Below are positions 1 through 8,953 of a stretch of DNA of 59,295 bases, piece by piece. The position numbers and the translations under genes were made by a program. The DNA comes from Gammaproteobacteria bacterium (GTDB lineage: Bacteria > Pseudomonadota > Gammaproteobacteria > SZUA-152): assembly GCA_032250735.1 (NCBI GenBank), contig JAVVEP010000019.1:1-59295 (forward strand), given 5' to 3'. The notes beneath the pieces were generated by a model. The model saw only the letters and a list, made by a program, of their open reading frames with translations. It had not been told where the DNA came from and ran no database searches. The first letter of the stretch is position 1, and the number at the start of each line of letters is the position of its first letter.

Positions 1-54
1 CCCGCGACCCCCGGCGTGACAGGCCGGTATTCTAACCAACTGAACTACCACTCC
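1..54 (-). tRNA. tRNA-Asp (GTC), 3' part cut by window edge
   Basis: The minus strand reads GGAGTGGTAGTTCAG from position 54. A D-arm follows, then an anticodon stem-loop with GTC at 18-20, and then the GGGTCGCGGG variable/T-arm start. The T-arm and acceptor 3' strand lie beyond position 1. It follows tRNA-Val and hupB on the same strand and is probably co-transcribed with them. Confidence 0.93.
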
Positions 55-128
55 CCAACATAAACCTGATTCCCTAATTAACTTCAAGCTATTAACGTTT
101 AATTTATAGCCAAAGCCAATTAAAGCAA

Positions 129-204
129 TGGTGGGTGCTGAGGGACTTGAACCCCCGACATTCGCCGTGTAAAGGCGACGCTCTCCCAACTGAGCTAAGC
201 ACCC
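129..204 (-). tRNA. tRNA-Val (TAC)
   Basis: A complete 76-nt cloverleaf on the minus strand, from GGGTGCTTAGCTCAG at 204 to an encoded CCA at 129. The anticodon loop reads TTTACAC, giving TAC (Val). The acceptor strands GGGTGCT and AGCACCC pair. Its 5' end is only 13 nt after the hupB stop codon, so the tRNA probably shares the hupB transcript and is cut out by RNase P. Confidence 0.97.
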
Positions 205-217
205 CCAGGAGAGCGCG

Positions 218-490
218 CTAGTTTACGGCATCCTTCAGCGCTTTACCAGCCTTAAAGACAGGATTTTTTGAGGCCTTGATTTCAATGGCTTCGCCGGTAC
301 GCGGGTTGCGGCCGGTGCGGGCTGCGCGATCCTTCACACTGAAGGTACCAAAACCGATCATGGCAACCTGGTCCCCATTTTTTAAGGCGCCGGTAATAGC
401 TGCGACTAAACCGTCAACAGCACGACTGGCGGCGGCTTTGGAAATATCTGCACTGTCTGCAACGGCATCGATCAATTCTGCTTTGTTCAC
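218..490 (-). CDS. hupB: DNA-binding protein HU-beta
   Basis: HU is the small nucleoid protein that bends and compacts DNA as a dimer. The 90 residues span the usual HU length. The protein starts [18 protein letters not shown], has the GFGTF turn and the beta-arm motif [12 protein letters not shown], and ends [12 protein letters not shown]. The start codon is GTG at 490, preceded by AGAGAGGTG about 8 nt away. It lies downstream of lon on the same strand, the usual gammaproteobacterial order, but has its own near-consensus promoter at 609-638. The leader between that promoter and the start contains a terminator-like hairpin (see 552-589). tRNA-Val follows directly. Confidence 0.97.
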   Translation of the reverse strand: MNKAELIDAVADSADISKAAASRAVDGLVAAITGALKNGDQVAMIGFGTFSVKDRAARTGRNPRTGEAIEIKASKNPVFKAGKALKDAVN

Positions 491-551
491 GTTAGAACAC
501 CTCTCTGTGTAGTTTTTCTATGGCTTTATTAGGAGTTGCGAGTCGTCTCGC

Positions 552-589
552 AAAAAAACACCGCCTGCACGTTATTATTATCCAGGCGG
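552..589 (-). terminator. Terminator-like hairpin inside the hupB leader
   Basis: On the minus strand CCGCCTG (589-583) can pair with CAGGCGG (567-561). A run of seven T follows at 558-552, the form of an intrinsic terminator. It lies downstream of the hupB promoter at 609-638 and upstream of the GTG start, so it could attenuate hupB or end a short transcript of about 50 nt. An 18-bp palindrome (arms TTGCGAG/CTCGCAA, 536-553) overlaps its T-tract. It could instead be a back-up terminator for lon. Confidence 0.5.
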
Positions 590-608
590 CTGATGTGTGT
601 CGCCACGT

Positions 609-638
609 TTTATACCAATGGCGGTTCACCTGTGTCAA
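609..638 (-). promoter_or_regulatory. sigma-70 promoter for hupB
   Basis: On the minus strand TTGACA (638-633) is a perfect -35 box and TATAAA (614-609) a near-perfect -10 box, separated by 18 nt. The predicted transcription start is near 602, leaving a leader of about 110 nt before the GTG start of hupB. Confidence 0.75.
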
Positions 639-714
639 GGATTGTGCGGCATTTGGGCCCAATTCACCAGCCTTTTCCGGCAAATCACTCCTCCAAAAAT
701 AATAGCGACCGACC

Positions 715-749
715 AAAAAAAAGCCGCCACCGGAAAATTCCGGGGCGGC
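715..749 (-). terminator. Intrinsic terminator after lon
   Basis: On the minus strand GCCGCC (749-744) pairs with GGCGGC (728-723) around an inner CCGGAA/TTCCGG stem. Eight T follow at 722-715. It lies 22 nt after the lon stop codon. Confidence 0.88.
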
Positions 750-770
750 ATTTCAAATCAGAAATGGTGA

Positions 771-3206
771 TTAATGCGTCTGGATGGTTTTGCGTTTCGG
801 CGCTTTGCGTGTCGGTGGCACCTTGGCGCCGGGTTTACCCTGCGGCAACGGTTCCGGCATATGTTGCAAGGCCACCTGTAGCACCTCATCGATCCAGCGC
901 ACCGGCCGAATATCGAGATCCTGCTTGATATTCTTGGGAATATCCGCCAAATCACGTGTATTTTCGAACGGTATCAGCACCGTTTTGATGCCGCCACGGT
1001 GTGCCGCCAACAGCTTTTCCTTCAGGCCGCCGATGGGCAAAACTTCACCACGAAGGGTGATTTCTCCGGTCATCGCGACATCGGCACGCACGGGTATTTC
1101 CGTCAACACCGAGACCAGCGCCGTGCACATGCCCACACCGGCACTCGGGCCATCTTTCGGCACGGCACCTTCCGGCACGTGGATATGGATATCGCTCTCG
1201 GTATAAAACTCCGGGTCCAGGCCCAGGGTTTTGACGCGGCTCCGCACCACGCTCATCGCGGCCTGGACGGATTCTTTCATCACATCGCCCAGCTGACCGG
1301 TCACGCTGTGTTTGCCCTTACCTGGCATCTTCACGGCTTCGATGGTCAGCAGTTCGCCACCCACTTCGGTCCAGGCAAGGCCTGTGACCTGACCGATCTG
1401 ATCGGTCTCTTCGGCACTGCCAAAGCGGAACCGTCGCACCCCTAGAAACTTTTCAAGGTTGCGAGAAGTCACGTTAATTTTTTTGGTCTTAGGCTCCAAC
1501 AAAATTTGTTTGACGACCTTGCGACACAGCTTTGAAATTTCGCGTTCCAGCCCGCGCACACCCGCTTCACGGGTGTAATAGCGAATAATATCGCGGATCG
1601 CAGGCTCATTAATGTGAATCTCGCTTTCTTTCAGGCCCGTTTGCTCAACCTGCTTGCTCACTAGATAACGCTCGGCGATATTGACCTTTTCGTCTTCGGT
1701 GTAACCGGCAAGTCGAATCACTTCCATTCGATCCAGCAATGGTCCAGGAATGTTAAGTGAGTTCGCGGTGGCCACAAACATCACGTCCGACAGGTCGTAA
1801 TCGACTTCCAGATAGTGATCATTGAAGCTGTTGTTTTGCTCTGGATCGAGCACCTCCAGCAGGGCGGAGGCCGGGTCGCCACGGAAATCCATGGCCATTT
1901 TGTCGAGCTCATCCAGCAGATACAGTGGATTACGCGTTTCAACCTTGGCCAGATTTTGCACAATCTTGCCCGGCATCGCGCCGATATAGGTGCGCCGATG
2001 ACCGCGGATCTCGGCCTCGTCACGCACACCACCCAGAGACATGCGAATAAATTTGCGATTGGTCGCACGCGCAATGGATTTACCCAACGAGGTCTTGCCC
2101 ACACCGGGAGGTCCCACCAGACACAGAATGGGTCCTTTCACTTTTTTCGCACGCTGCTGCACGGCAAGGTACTCGAGAATACGTTCTTTTACCTTCTCCA
2201 GGCCATAGTGATCCGCTTCCAGCACTTCCATTGCCCTGGCGAGGTCGTGCCGCACCTTGGTCCGCTTCTTCCACGGCACATTGACCAACCAGTCGATATA
2301 ATTTCTGACCACGGATGCTTCTGCCGACATCGGCGACATCATGCGCAGTTTTGACAATTCCGCATCGGCCTTTTCACGGGCCTCTTTGGACATGCCGGCC
2401 TTTTCAATCTTGCTGGCCAGTTCATCCAGTTCATTATGGCCATCATCCATATCACCCAGCTCTTTCTGGATGGCCTTCATCTGCTCGTTGAGATAATACT
2501 CGCGCTGGCTTTTTTCCATCTGGCGTTTGACGCGGCCACGAATGCGCTTTTCGACCTGCAACAGATCGATCTCCGCCTCCATCAGCGCGATGATATGTTC
2601 AAGACGTTCGCGCATGTCATCAATTTCGAGAATAGCCTGCTTCTCCTCGATTTTCAGTGACATGTGCGCGGCGATGGTGTCGGCAAGACGGCCCGGCTCT
2701 TCGATACCGGCCAATGACGACAGAATCTCTGGCGGGACTTTTTTACTGAGTTTCACGTACTGGTCAAACTGTGCAAGCACAGAGCGCATCAGCACCTCGC
2801 TTTCACGTTCATCCAGTCCTTCGCTTTCGTTACCCAGCAGGCTGACCTGCGCCTGGAAATAGTCTTCGGTGCCCAGGTAATTCAACACCTTGGCGCGCTC
2901 GCTACCCTCGACCAGCACCTTGATGGTGCCATCGGGCAATTTCAACAGCTGCAGGATATTGGCAACCGTGCCGGTACGATAAAGATCATCGGGCTCAGGG
3001 TCGTCCTGTGAGGCGCTCTTTTGGGCGGCGAGCAGGATCTGCTTGTCATCTTCCATGGCGGCCTCAAGGGCGTTAATGGATTTGTCACGCCCCACAAACA
3101 GGGGGATGACCATGTAGGGATAGACCACTACATCACGCAGCGGCAGGACAGGCATGATCTGCGGCTGATCGTTGATTACATCTGAAGTTTTGTCTTTGTC
3201 CGACAT
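771..3206 (-). CDS. lon: ATP-dependent Lon protease
   Basis: Lon degrades misfolded and regulatory proteins in the cytoplasm as an AAA+ hexamer. The 811 residues contain, in order, the N-terminal substrate-binding LON domain ([20 protein letters not shown]), a coiled-coil linker, the AAA+ module with Walker [10 protein letters not shown] and Walker B LLDELDKM, and the C-terminal protease domain. The Ser in [15 protein letters not shown] and the Lys in [10 protein letters not shown] form the catalytic dyad. I chose ATG 3206 (MSDKDK): a CGAGGG box lies 9 nt upstream, whereas ATG 3215 would abut that box. The reading frame stays open further upstream without a family-like sequence. A sigma-32-like promoter lies at 3309-3336 and a terminator follows the stop. 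Confidence 0.97.
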   Translation of the reverse strand: MSDKDKTSDVINDQPQIMPVLPLRDVVVYPYMVIPLFVGRDKSINALEAAMEDDKQILLAAQKSASQDDPEPDDLYRTGTVANILQLLKLPDGTIKVLVEGSERAKVLNYLGTEDYFQAQVSLLGNESEGLDERESEVLMRSVLAQFDQYVKLSKKVPPEILSSLAGIEEPGRLADTIAAHMSLKIEEKQAILEIDDMRERLEHIIALMEAEIDLLQVEKRIRGRVKRQMEKSQREYYLNEQMKAIQKELGDMDDGHNELDELASKIEKAGMSKEAREKADAELSKLRMMSPMSAEASVVRNYIDWLVNVPWKKRTKVRHDLARAMEVLEADHYGLEKVKERILEYLAVQQRAKKVKGPILCLVGPPGVGKTSLGKSIARATNRKFIRMSLGGVRDEAEIRGHRRTYIGAMPGKIVQNLAKVETRNPLYLLDELDKMAMDFRGDPASALLEVLDPEQNNSFNDHYLEVDYDLSDVMFVATANSLNIPGPLLDRMEVIRLAGYTEDEKVNIAERYLVSKQVEQTGLKESEIHINEPAIRDIIRYYTREAGVRGLEREISKLCRKVVKQILLEPKTKKINVTSRNLEKFLGVRRFRFGSAEETDQIGQVTGLAWTEVGGELLTIEAVKMPGKGKHSVTGQLGDVMKESVQAAMSVVRSRVKTLGLDPEFYTESDIHIHVPEGAVPKDGPSAGVGMCTALVSVLTEIPVRADVAMTGEITLRGEVLPIGGLKEKLLAAHRGGIKTVLIPFENTRDLADIPKNIKQDLDIRPVRWIDEVLQVALQHMPEPLPQGKPGAKVPPTRKAPKRKTIQTH

Positions 3207-3308
3207 TTCGGGCATCCCTCGAGTGGCATATATGAGCCGAGTATGGCACGTACCTATCAAGTCGGCAGAAATCGCGCCGGCCTTTAGTTTAATAAAGTTC
3301 AATAACAA

Positions 3309-3336
3309 TCTTAGGGCTCTGCCCCCCGACTTCAAG
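3309..3336 (-). promoter_or_regulatory. Putative heat-shock (sigma-32) promoter of lon
   Basis: The minus strand shows CTTGAA (3336-3331), then a 14-nt spacer, then CCCTAAGA (3316-3309). This is close to the sigma-32 consensus CTTGAA and CCCCATnT. lon is a classical sigma-32 gene. The match at -10 is imperfect, so this remains a prediction. Confidence 0.45.
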
Positions 3337-3410
3337 GCTTGAGTCGATATTTGATTACTTATATGTACATAAATGCCGCATACGAGTGGGTTTCAGGGGA
3401 GGCAAAATAG

Positions 3411-3437
3411 AAAAAAGCCGGGAAAACCCGGCTTTTA
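3411..3437 (-). terminator. Intrinsic terminator after clpX
   Basis: AAAAAAGCCGGG, a short AAAA loop and CCCGGCTTTTA form a symmetrical hairpin. On the minus strand it follows the clpX stop codon (3480) and ends in a T-run. It separates the tig-clpP-clpX unit from lon. Confidence 0.85.
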
Positions 3438-3479
3438 TAATAAAAATCTATGACATTCAGCCCGTTAGAGGCAGTTTGT

Positions 3480-4760
3480 CTAGTCGGAAGCAGCCCGATG
3501 CTGCTCGCCCCCCTCATAGATCAGCAGAGGTTTCGATTTAGCATTAATCACATCGGCATCAATGATGGCCTTGCTCAAACCTTCCAGAGTTGGCAGGTCA
3601 TACATGGTATCCAGAAGAATCTTTTCCAGGATGGAGCGTAAGCCACGCGCGCCGGTCTTCCGTTCCATGGCCTTTTTTGCCACGGCATGCAGGGCCTCGT
3701 CACGGAATTCCAGTTCGCAATCTTCCATTTCAAACAATTTGGCATATTGCTTGGTAATCGCATTTTTTGGCTCGGTCAAAATCCGTACCAGCGCATCCTC
3801 ATCCAGTTCTTTCAAGGTCGCAATAACCGGCAGACGACCGACAAATTCCGGAATCAGGCCATAGCGGGTGAGATCTTCCGGCGCCACATCTTCAAGAACC
3901 TCACCAATACTTTTCTGATTGGCTTTGCTCTGTACCACGGCCGAAAAACCGATGCCGCTCTTTTCGGATCGCTCACGGATCAACCGATCGAGACCATCAA
4001 AAGCGCCACCACAGATAAACAGGATATTGGCCGTGTTGACCTGCAAAAATTCCTGCTGGGGATGTTTGCGACCACCCTGTGGGGGGACCGAGGCAATGGT
4101 ACCCTCGATCAGTTTCAGCAAGGCCTGCTGCACACCTTCTCCCGATACATCGCGGGTGATCGAGGGATTGTCGGACTTGCGGGAAATCTTGTCGATTTCA
4201 TCAATATAAACAATGCCGGTTTGGGCCTTGTCCACATCATAATCGCATTTCTGCAGCAACTTCTGGATGATGTTTTCCACATCTTCGCCAACATAACCCG
4301 CCTCGGTGAGGGTGGTCGCATCGGCAATGGTGAATGGCACATCCAACAGTCTGGCCAGGGTCTCCGCCAACAGGGTTTTACCGCTACCGGTTGGACCGAT
4401 TAGCAAAATATTACTTTTGGACAGCTCCACATCGTCTTTCTTGGTGCCTGCCTCAAGCCGCTTATAATGGTTGTAAACGGCGACCGAGAGGATTTTTTTG
4501 GCACCGGGCTGACCGATGACATATTCATCCAGTCGTTGATTGATTTCACGCGGCGTTGGAAGCTTGCTATTCCCATGACCGGCGACCTTCTCCTCCACCT
4601 CTTCGCGGATGATGTCGTTACACAGCTCAACACACTCGTCACAGACAAATACAGAAGGCCCAGCAATGAGCTTCCTGACTTCGTGCTGGCTCTTTCCGCA
4701 AAATGAGCAATACAGCAGCTTGCCGCCATCATCACCCTTGTTTTGCCTGTCGTCGCTCAT
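3480..4760 (-). CDS. clpX: ATP-dependent Clp protease ATP-binding subunit ClpX
   Basis: ClpX is the AAA+ unfoldase that feeds tagged substrates to ClpP. Its 426 residues match the usual length. The N-terminal zinc-binding domain shows CSFCGKS and CDECVELC. The AAA+ domain has Walker A GPTGSGKT, Walker [10 protein letters not shown] and the pore region, and the C-terminal small domain contains [10 protein letters not shown]. It lies 116 nt downstream of clpP on the same strand and is followed by a terminator, so a tig-clpP-clpX unit is likely. The ATG start at 4760 gives the family's usual N-terminus. Confidence 0.98.
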   Translation of the reverse strand: MSDDRQNKGDDGGKLLYCSFCGKSQHEVRKLIAGPSVFVCDECVELCNDIIREEVEEKVAGHGNSKLPTPREINQRLDEYVIGQPGAKKILSVAVYNHYKRLEAGTKKDDVELSKSNILLIGPTGSGKTLLAETLARLLDVPFTIADATTLTEAGYVGEDVENIIQKLLQKCDYDVDKAQTGIVYIDEIDKISRKSDNPSITRDVSGEGVQQALLKLIEGTIASVPPQGGRKHPQQEFLQVNTANILFICGGAFDGLDRLIRERSEKSGIGFSAVVQSKANQKSIGEVLEDVAPEDLTRYGLIPEFVGRLPVIATLKELDEDALVRILTEPKNAITKQYAKLFEMEDCELEFRDEALHAVAKKAMERKTGARGLRSILEKILLDTMYDLPTLEGLSKAIIDADVINAKSKPLLIYEGGEQHRAASD

Positions 4761-4876
4761 GATTACCTCTGGAAATTTCTAGGGGATGGACATCCAGATG
4801 AGCCCTCACCCTTAGATAAAATATCGTCGTTAGCCGGGATTTACTTTAGCGTCACCGGGCAGACGTGGCAACCGTA

Positions 4877-5545
4877 TTAAATATCAGTCTTTTCCGGAAT
4901 GGCGCGTCGCTGCAGTACTTCATCAATTAGCCCGTAAGCCACTGATTCTTCACCACTCATGAAGTTGTCGCGATCGGTATCCTGGGAGATTTTCTCCATC
5001 GGCTGGCCGGTGTGATCCGACATGATTTTGTTCAGGCGGTCACGGATCGAGAGAATCTCCCGGGCGTGGATTTCGATATCCGTCGCCTGTCCCTGCACAC
5101 CGCCCAGGGGTTGATGGATCATCAGGCGAGAATGTGGCAGACAAAAACGCTTACCCTTGGCGCCGCCGGTCATCAGTAAGGCGCCCATACTTGCGGCCTG
5201 GCCGATACACATGGTGCTCACGTCACAGCTGATGAACTGCATCGTGTCATAGATCGCCAAACCCGCCGTGACGGAGCCGCCCGGTGAGTTGATGTAAAAA
5301 CTGATATCTTTATCCGGATTTTCGGATTCCAGGAACAGCATCTGCGCCACGATGACATTGGCAACGTGATCATCCACCTGCCCGACCAGAAAAATGACGC
5401 GTTCCTTAAGCAGCCGAGAATAGATGTCGTAAGAACGCTCACCACGTGCAGATTGCTCTACCACGATGGGAATCAAATTCAGGTTCTCAATCGGATTACT
5501 GACACCGGCCATCATTCCTGTTCCTGCGTAAGGCGAGTTTTTCAT
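4877..5545 (-). CDS. clpP: ATP-dependent Clp protease proteolytic subunit ClpP
   Basis: ClpP is the serine peptidase that forms the double heptameric chamber used by ClpX. From ATG 5545 the protein has 222 residues, starting [12 protein letters not shown] with a short propeptide. The nucleophile Ser lies in [11 protein letters not shown], the His in [14 protein letters not shown], and the Asp further toward the C-terminus. An upstream in-frame TTG at 5557 directly abuts the AAGAGAGA box and is less likely. The gene lies between tig and clpX in the conserved order. Confidence 0.97.
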   Translation of the reverse strand: MKNSPYAGTGMMAGVSNPIENLNLIPIVVEQSARGERSYDIYSRLLKERVIFLVGQVDDHVANVIVAQMLFLESENPDKDISFYINSPGGSVTAGLAIYDTMQFISCDVSTMCIGQAASMGALLMTGGAKGKRFCLPHSRLMIHQPLGGVQGQATDIEIHAREILSIRDRLNKIMSDHTGQPMEKISQDTDRDNFMSGEESVAYGLIDEVLQRRAIPEKTDI

Positions 5546-5616
5546 GGGTATGTGCAATCTCTCTTATTGGCTATTGAGTCATTAGTCTATGCAGTGGACG
5601 CACCAGGCGCCATAGA

Positions 5617-6924
5617 TCAGCTCGCAGTCTGCCCCGGATTCATAAGAGCGTCAAATGAGATCGGTTGGTCGCTAACCTTGGCCTGCGCCAGTACGGATTC
5701 GACCGCCATCTCTTCCAGGGTGACATTTTCCAGCTCTTTCAAGCGGTCTTTGTCACTGTAATAATATTTCACCACGTCTTCGGGGCGCTCATAGGTTGAG
5801 GCCAGCTTTTCTACGGCCTCGCGCAGGCGGGCCGGCGGCACACTGATATTATTGGCCTTGATCACCTCCGAAAGGATCAGGCCCAGTGACACACGACGCC
5901 GCGCCTGAGTCTCAAATTGTGCGGGATCCACATCCTGCACCTGACCGGCGCCGGCATATTGCTGCAGGGCCTGCTGGCGTTGCTTCACCAGGGTATCGAT
6001 TTCACTGTCGACCAGCGCCTTGGGCACTTCCAGCAGGTCCAGACCCATCAGACCGTCGAACACCTGTTCTTTGATGCGATTATTGATAGCCTGGTCGGCC
6101 TCACGCTGCATATTGTCGCGCACCTGCTGTTTCAGGGCAGCCAGACCGCCTTCCTTGACACCGAAATCGGCCGCGAATTCATCATTCAGCTCCGGCAGTA
6201 CCGATTCTTCCACCTTACGCACGGTGGTTGCAAACGCCGCGGCCTTACCCGCCAGCTCTTTTGCATGGTAAGCCTCGGGGAAGGTCACGTTTAACGTCAG
6301 CTCCTGCCCGGCCTTGGCGCCCGTCAGCTGTTCTTCAAACCCACTAATCATGCGTCCGGCACCCAGCTCAACCGGCACCTGCTGACCTGCACCTCCAGGG
6401 AATTCCTCGCCATCGATGGAGCCAACGAAATCGATAGTCACCTGGTCGCCAGTCTTGGCGGCGCGATCCACTTCCTGCCAGGTTTTGCGTTGGGCGCGAA
6501 TGGTGTCCAGCATCTTGTCGATATCGGCATCACCGATCTCCAGCACAGGACGTTCCACTTTGATTTTGTCGAAGCCTTTTAGTTCAAACTCAGGGTAAAC
6601 CTCAAAGGTCGCGGTAAACTCAAAATTCTCAGTCGCATTACCGGGCTCGATCAGCGGCATGCCGGCGGGGCGCAGTTTTTCCTGCACCACGGCCTGATAA
6701 AAGCTGTTCTGCATGACTTCGCTCATGACTTCCTGGCTTACCGAACCGGCGAACTTCTTACGCACCACGCTGAACGGCACCTTGCCGGGGCGAAAACCAT
6801 CAATTTTGACACGCCCAGCCAGGTCTTTCAGGCGCTTTTCGACTTCGCCATCGACGTTCTCTTTAGGCACTGTCACCGTCATCCGACGTTCCAAACCGCT
6901 GGTCGTTTCAACAGAAACTTGCAT
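5617..6924 (-). CDS. tig: Trigger factor (ribosome-associated chaperone, PPIase)
   Basis: Trigger factor binds the ribosome exit tunnel and shields nascent chains. The 435 residues carry the ribosome-binding N-domain (GFRPGKVP is the ribosome-contact signature, near residues 44-51), the FKBP-type isomerase domain in the middle (DQVTIDFVGSIDGEEF, GAGRMI) and the alpha-helical C-domain. ATG 6924 (MQVSVETTSGLERRM) is the family start and has a GGGG element 9 nt upstream. It lies directly after tRNA-Leu and upstream of clpP. Confidence 0.97.
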   Translation of the reverse strand: MQVSVETTSGLERRMTVTVPKENVDGEVEKRLKDLAGRVKIDGFRPGKVPFSVVRKKFAGSVSQEVMSEVMQNSFYQAVVQEKLRPAGMPLIEPGNATENFEFTATFEVYPEFELKGFDKIKVERPVLEIGDADIDKMLDTIRAQRKTWQEVDRAAKTGDQVTIDFVGSIDGEEFPGGAGQQVPVELGAGRMISGFEEQLTGAKAGQELTLNVTFPEAYHAKELAGKAAAFATTVRKVEESVLPELNDEFAADFGVKEGGLAALKQQVRDNMQREADQAINNRIKEQVFDGLMGLDLLEVPKALVDSEIDTLVKQRQQALQQYAGAGQVQDVDPAQFETQARRRVSLGLILSEVIKANNISVPPARLREAVEKLASTYERPEDVVKYYYSDKDRLKELENVTLEEMAVESVLAQAKVSDQPISFDALMNPGQTAS

Positions 6925-6998
6925 TGCTATTTCCCCACTTAAAGATGAATTCACCCAATCAGACCAACGCGAACGCTAGCCTTCATGTTATCAAAATA

Positions 6999-7083
6999 TG
7001 GTGCCGCCCCCCGGACTCGAACCGGGACGGGTTGCCCCACCAGAACCTAAATCTGGCGTGTATACCAATTTCACCAGGGCGGC
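6999..7083 (-). tRNA. tRNA-Leu (TAG)
   Basis: An 85-nt class II tRNA on the minus strand, from GCCGCCCTGGTGAAATTGG at 7083 to an encoded ACCA at 6999. The anticodon loop CAGATTTAGGTTCTG gives TAG, and a long variable arm is present. It lies 75 nt upstream of the tig start. A 21-bp piece of its variable region recurs at 7136-7156. Confidence 0.96.
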
Positions 7084-7135
7084 GTAATAAAAATTATAAG
7101 CGCGACTTCATATCAGTCACACCTATGGGCTCTCA

Positions 7136-7156
7136 CGGGTTGCCCCATCAGAACCG
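7136..7156. repeat. Partial copy of the tRNA-Leu variable-arm region
   Basis: The 21 bp ACGGGTTGCCCCATCAGAACC match positions 7027-7047 inside tRNA-Leu with one difference. The rest of the tRNA is absent, so this is a remnant of a duplication or recombination event in the spacer before the gene. Confidence 0.6.
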
Positions 7157-7286
7157 GGTTGGGCCGAACCATGCCACCGGCCTTGAATCTGTGGTGACCC
7201 TGACCGACCCGCACTGCATTCTACCATCGCCTTGTGATGACAGAAATCGAAACCAGTGATTTTCTGTGGATCAAGCTCGCATCCAC

Positions 7287-7332
7287 AAAAAAGCCCGGCA
7301 TTTACCCTCTGGGGCATAAAGGCCGGGCTTTT
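7287..7332 (-). terminator. Intrinsic terminator between tRNA-Lys and tRNA-Leu
   Basis: AAAAAAGCCCGGC (7287-7299) pairs with GCCGGGCTTTT (7322-7332) across a loop of 22 nt. The hairpin is symmetrical. On the minus strand it would end transcription coming from tRNA-Lys before tRNA-Leu and tig. Confidence 0.75.
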
Positions 7333-7336
7333 GGAC

Positions 7337-7412
<76 letters not shown>

Positions 7413-7500
7413 AAACTGGGCACCCTGTAACTTTCCCGTACCAGGGTCAAAAACTGATGTCATTCATACCGCCTGGCGCGAATGACTTACTCATAATATA

Positions 7501-7577
7501 TGGGGTGGACGATGGGACTCGAACCCACGACGACTGGAATCACAATCCAGGGCTCTACCAACTGAGCTACGCCCACC
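7501..7577 (-). tRNA. tRNA-His (GTG)
   Basis: A 77-nt tRNA on the minus strand, starting at 7577 with the extra G at -1 typical of tRNA-His (GGTGGGCGTAGCTCAG) and ending in an encoded CCA at 7501. The anticodon loop TTGTGAT gives GTG. Confidence 0.97.
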
Positions 7578-7600
7578 ATCGGTCATCAAACCGGGCCGCG

Positions 7601-7629
7601 ATTATACATTACGCGGCAATAAAATGAAC
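7601..7629 (-). promoter_or_regulatory. Putative promoter upstream of tRNA-His
   Basis: On the minus strand a perfect TATAAT (7606-7601) is preceded at 17 nt by the weak -35 TTCATT (7629-7624). It is followed by a GC-rich discriminator CGCGGCCC, the feature linked to stringent control of stable-RNA promoters. Confidence 0.5.
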
Positions 7630-7659
7630 ACCGAGTGACGGCGAACATCTGAAAAACAT

Positions 7660-7736
7660 GGCGCGCCCGGCAGGATTCGAACCTGCTACCCTCGGCTTAG
7701 AAGGCCGATGCTCTATCCGAATGAGCTACGGGCGCA
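7660..7736 (-). tRNA. tRNA-Arg (TCT)
   Basis: A 77-nt cloverleaf on the minus strand, from GCGCCCGTAGCTCATTCGG at 7736 to an encoded CCA at 7660. The anticodon loop CTTCTAA gives TCT (Arg, AGA/AGG codons). Confidence 0.97.
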
Positions 7737-7776
7737 TCGTTTGGTCAACAGGTTGAACCGAGTGCCTCATGCCTAC

Positions 7777-7809
7777 AACTTGCCTAAAACTTGCCTAAAA
7801 CTTGCCTAC
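7777..7809. repeat. 11-bp tandem repeat, three copies
   Basis: AACTTGCCTAA is repeated three times head to tail (7777-7787, 7788-7798, 7799-7809; last base differs) between tRNA-Arg and tRNA-Pro. It lies just downstream of the tRNA-Pro 3' end on the minus strand. No function can be assigned. Confidence 0.8.
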
Positions 7810-7817
7810 AAAAAATG

Positions 7818-7894
7818 TGGTCGGGGTAGAGAGATTCGAACTCCCGACATCCTGCTCCCAAAGCAGGCGCGCTACCAGACTGCGCTATACCCCG
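7818..7894 (-). tRNA. tRNA-Pro (TGG)
   Basis: A 77-nt cloverleaf on the minus strand, from CGGGGTATAGCGCAGTCTGG at 7894 to an encoded CCA at 7818. The anticodon loop TTTGGGA gives TGG. It is the first gene of the Pro-Arg-His-Lys-Leu tRNA run on this strand. Confidence 0.97.
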
Positions 7895-7908
7895 AACTGA
7901 GGGCGGGC

Positions 7909-7914
7909 ATTATA
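7909..7914 (-). promoter_or_regulatory. -10 element of the tRNA promoter upstream of tRNA-Pro
   Basis: A perfect TATAAT on the minus strand 14 nt before tRNA-Pro is followed by the GC-rich stretch GCCCGCCC, a stringent-type discriminator. No convincing -35 box is seen at 16-18 nt, so only the -10 is given. Confidence 0.5.
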
Positions 7915-8079
7915 GCGGCAGTGTCCGACGGATGCTATCCGCAGGCGCAGACTTTTCGGTAAAATTTTTGGCCCGCGCACAATCACGACAAAAAAGGCGG
8001 GGATATTGGCGAAACAGCGAAGGCCATGCGATTATAGCGCCCCTGAAATTTCACGGCTTTACCAACCTCTGAGTCACCC

Positions 8080-8934
8080 ATGAGCGCACATATTATTGAT
8101 GGCAAGGCCATTGCCGCCGAACTTCGACAAGACATCAAGAGCCGCGTCGAGCAGCGGCTTGCCAAGGGGTTGCGCGCGCCGGGGCTGGCGGTGGTCCTGG
8201 TGGGGTCGGACCCCGCCTCACAGGTCTACGTCGACAGCAAGCGCCGCGCCTGTGAAGAGGTGGGCTTTGTCTCCGTGGCACACGATCTGCCCGCGGACAC
8301 CCAGGAGGCCGCCCTGCTGGCGCTGATCGACGCACTCAATGACAATCCGGACATCGACGGTATCCTGGTGCAACTGCCCCTGCCCGCCCACATCGGTACG
8401 GAAAACGTCATCGAACGCATCCACCCCGACAAGGACGTGGACGGTTTTCACCCCTACAACGTGGGACGCCTGGCGCTACGCCAACCCGTGCTGCGTCCCT
8501 GCACCCCGCGCGGCGTCATTACCCTGCTGGAAAAGATCGGTCAGAACCTTCGCGGCATGGATGCCGTGATAGTCGGCGCCTCGAATATCGTCGGTCGGCC
8601 CATGGGCCTGGAACTGTTGCTGGCCGGCTGCACCGTGACCACCTGCCATCGTTTTACCCAGGATCTGGAGGCGCACGTCCGTCGCGCTGACTTGCTGATT
8701 GTGGCGGTCGGCAAGATCGGTATCGTCGATGCCGAATGGATCAAACCCGGTGCAGTGGTTATCGATGTGGCGATCAATCGCAATGCGGACGGCAAGCTGG
8801 TGGGCGACCTGGACTTTGAGGCCGCCCGCCAGCGTGCCGGATGGATCACCCCGGTGCCCGGTGGCGTGGGACCGATGACCGTCGCCACCCTGTTGCAGAA
8901 CACGGCGGATGCCGCTGACCAGCTACACCGATAA
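8080..8934 (+). CDS. folD: Bifunctional methylenetetrahydrofolate dehydrogenase / cyclohydrolase
   Basis: FolD interconverts 5,10-methylene-THF and 10-formyl-THF through methenyl-THF, using NADP. The 284 residues match the family. The catalytic Lys lies in [15 protein letters not shown], the folate-site signature is [15 protein letters not shown] follows, and the Rossmann-fold signature [11 protein letters not shown] binds the nucleotide. Near the C-terminus, [16 protein letters not shown] is conserved. ATG 8080 has no clear Shine-Dalgarno sequence. It is transcribed away from the tRNA cluster and converges with cysS. Confidence 0.97.
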   Translation: MSAHIIDGKAIAAELRQDIKSRVEQRLAKGLRAPGLAVVLVGSDPASQVYVDSKRRACEEVGFVSVAHDLPADTQEAALLALIDALNDNPDIDGILVQLPLPAHIGTENVIERIHPDKDVDGFHPYNVGRLALRQPVLRPCTPRGVITLLEKIGQNLRGMDAVIVGASNIVGRPMGLELLLAGCTVTTCHRFTQDLEAHVRRADLLIVAVGKIGIVDAEWIKPGAVVIDVAINRNADGKLVGDLDFEAARQRAGWITPVPGGVGPMTVATLLQNTADAADQLHR

Positions 8935-8953
8935 CCGGCCTAGCGCGTTAGAC

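Noticed and set aside
3687-4403. Long plus-strand open frame (238 codons) opposite clpX
   Set aside because: It lies entirely antisense to clpX, has no ribosome site and no family resemblance; it reflects codon bias of clpX.
7777-7809. The three 11-bp repeats as a CRISPR array
   Set aside because: Units are contiguous without spacers and too short; no cas gene is near.
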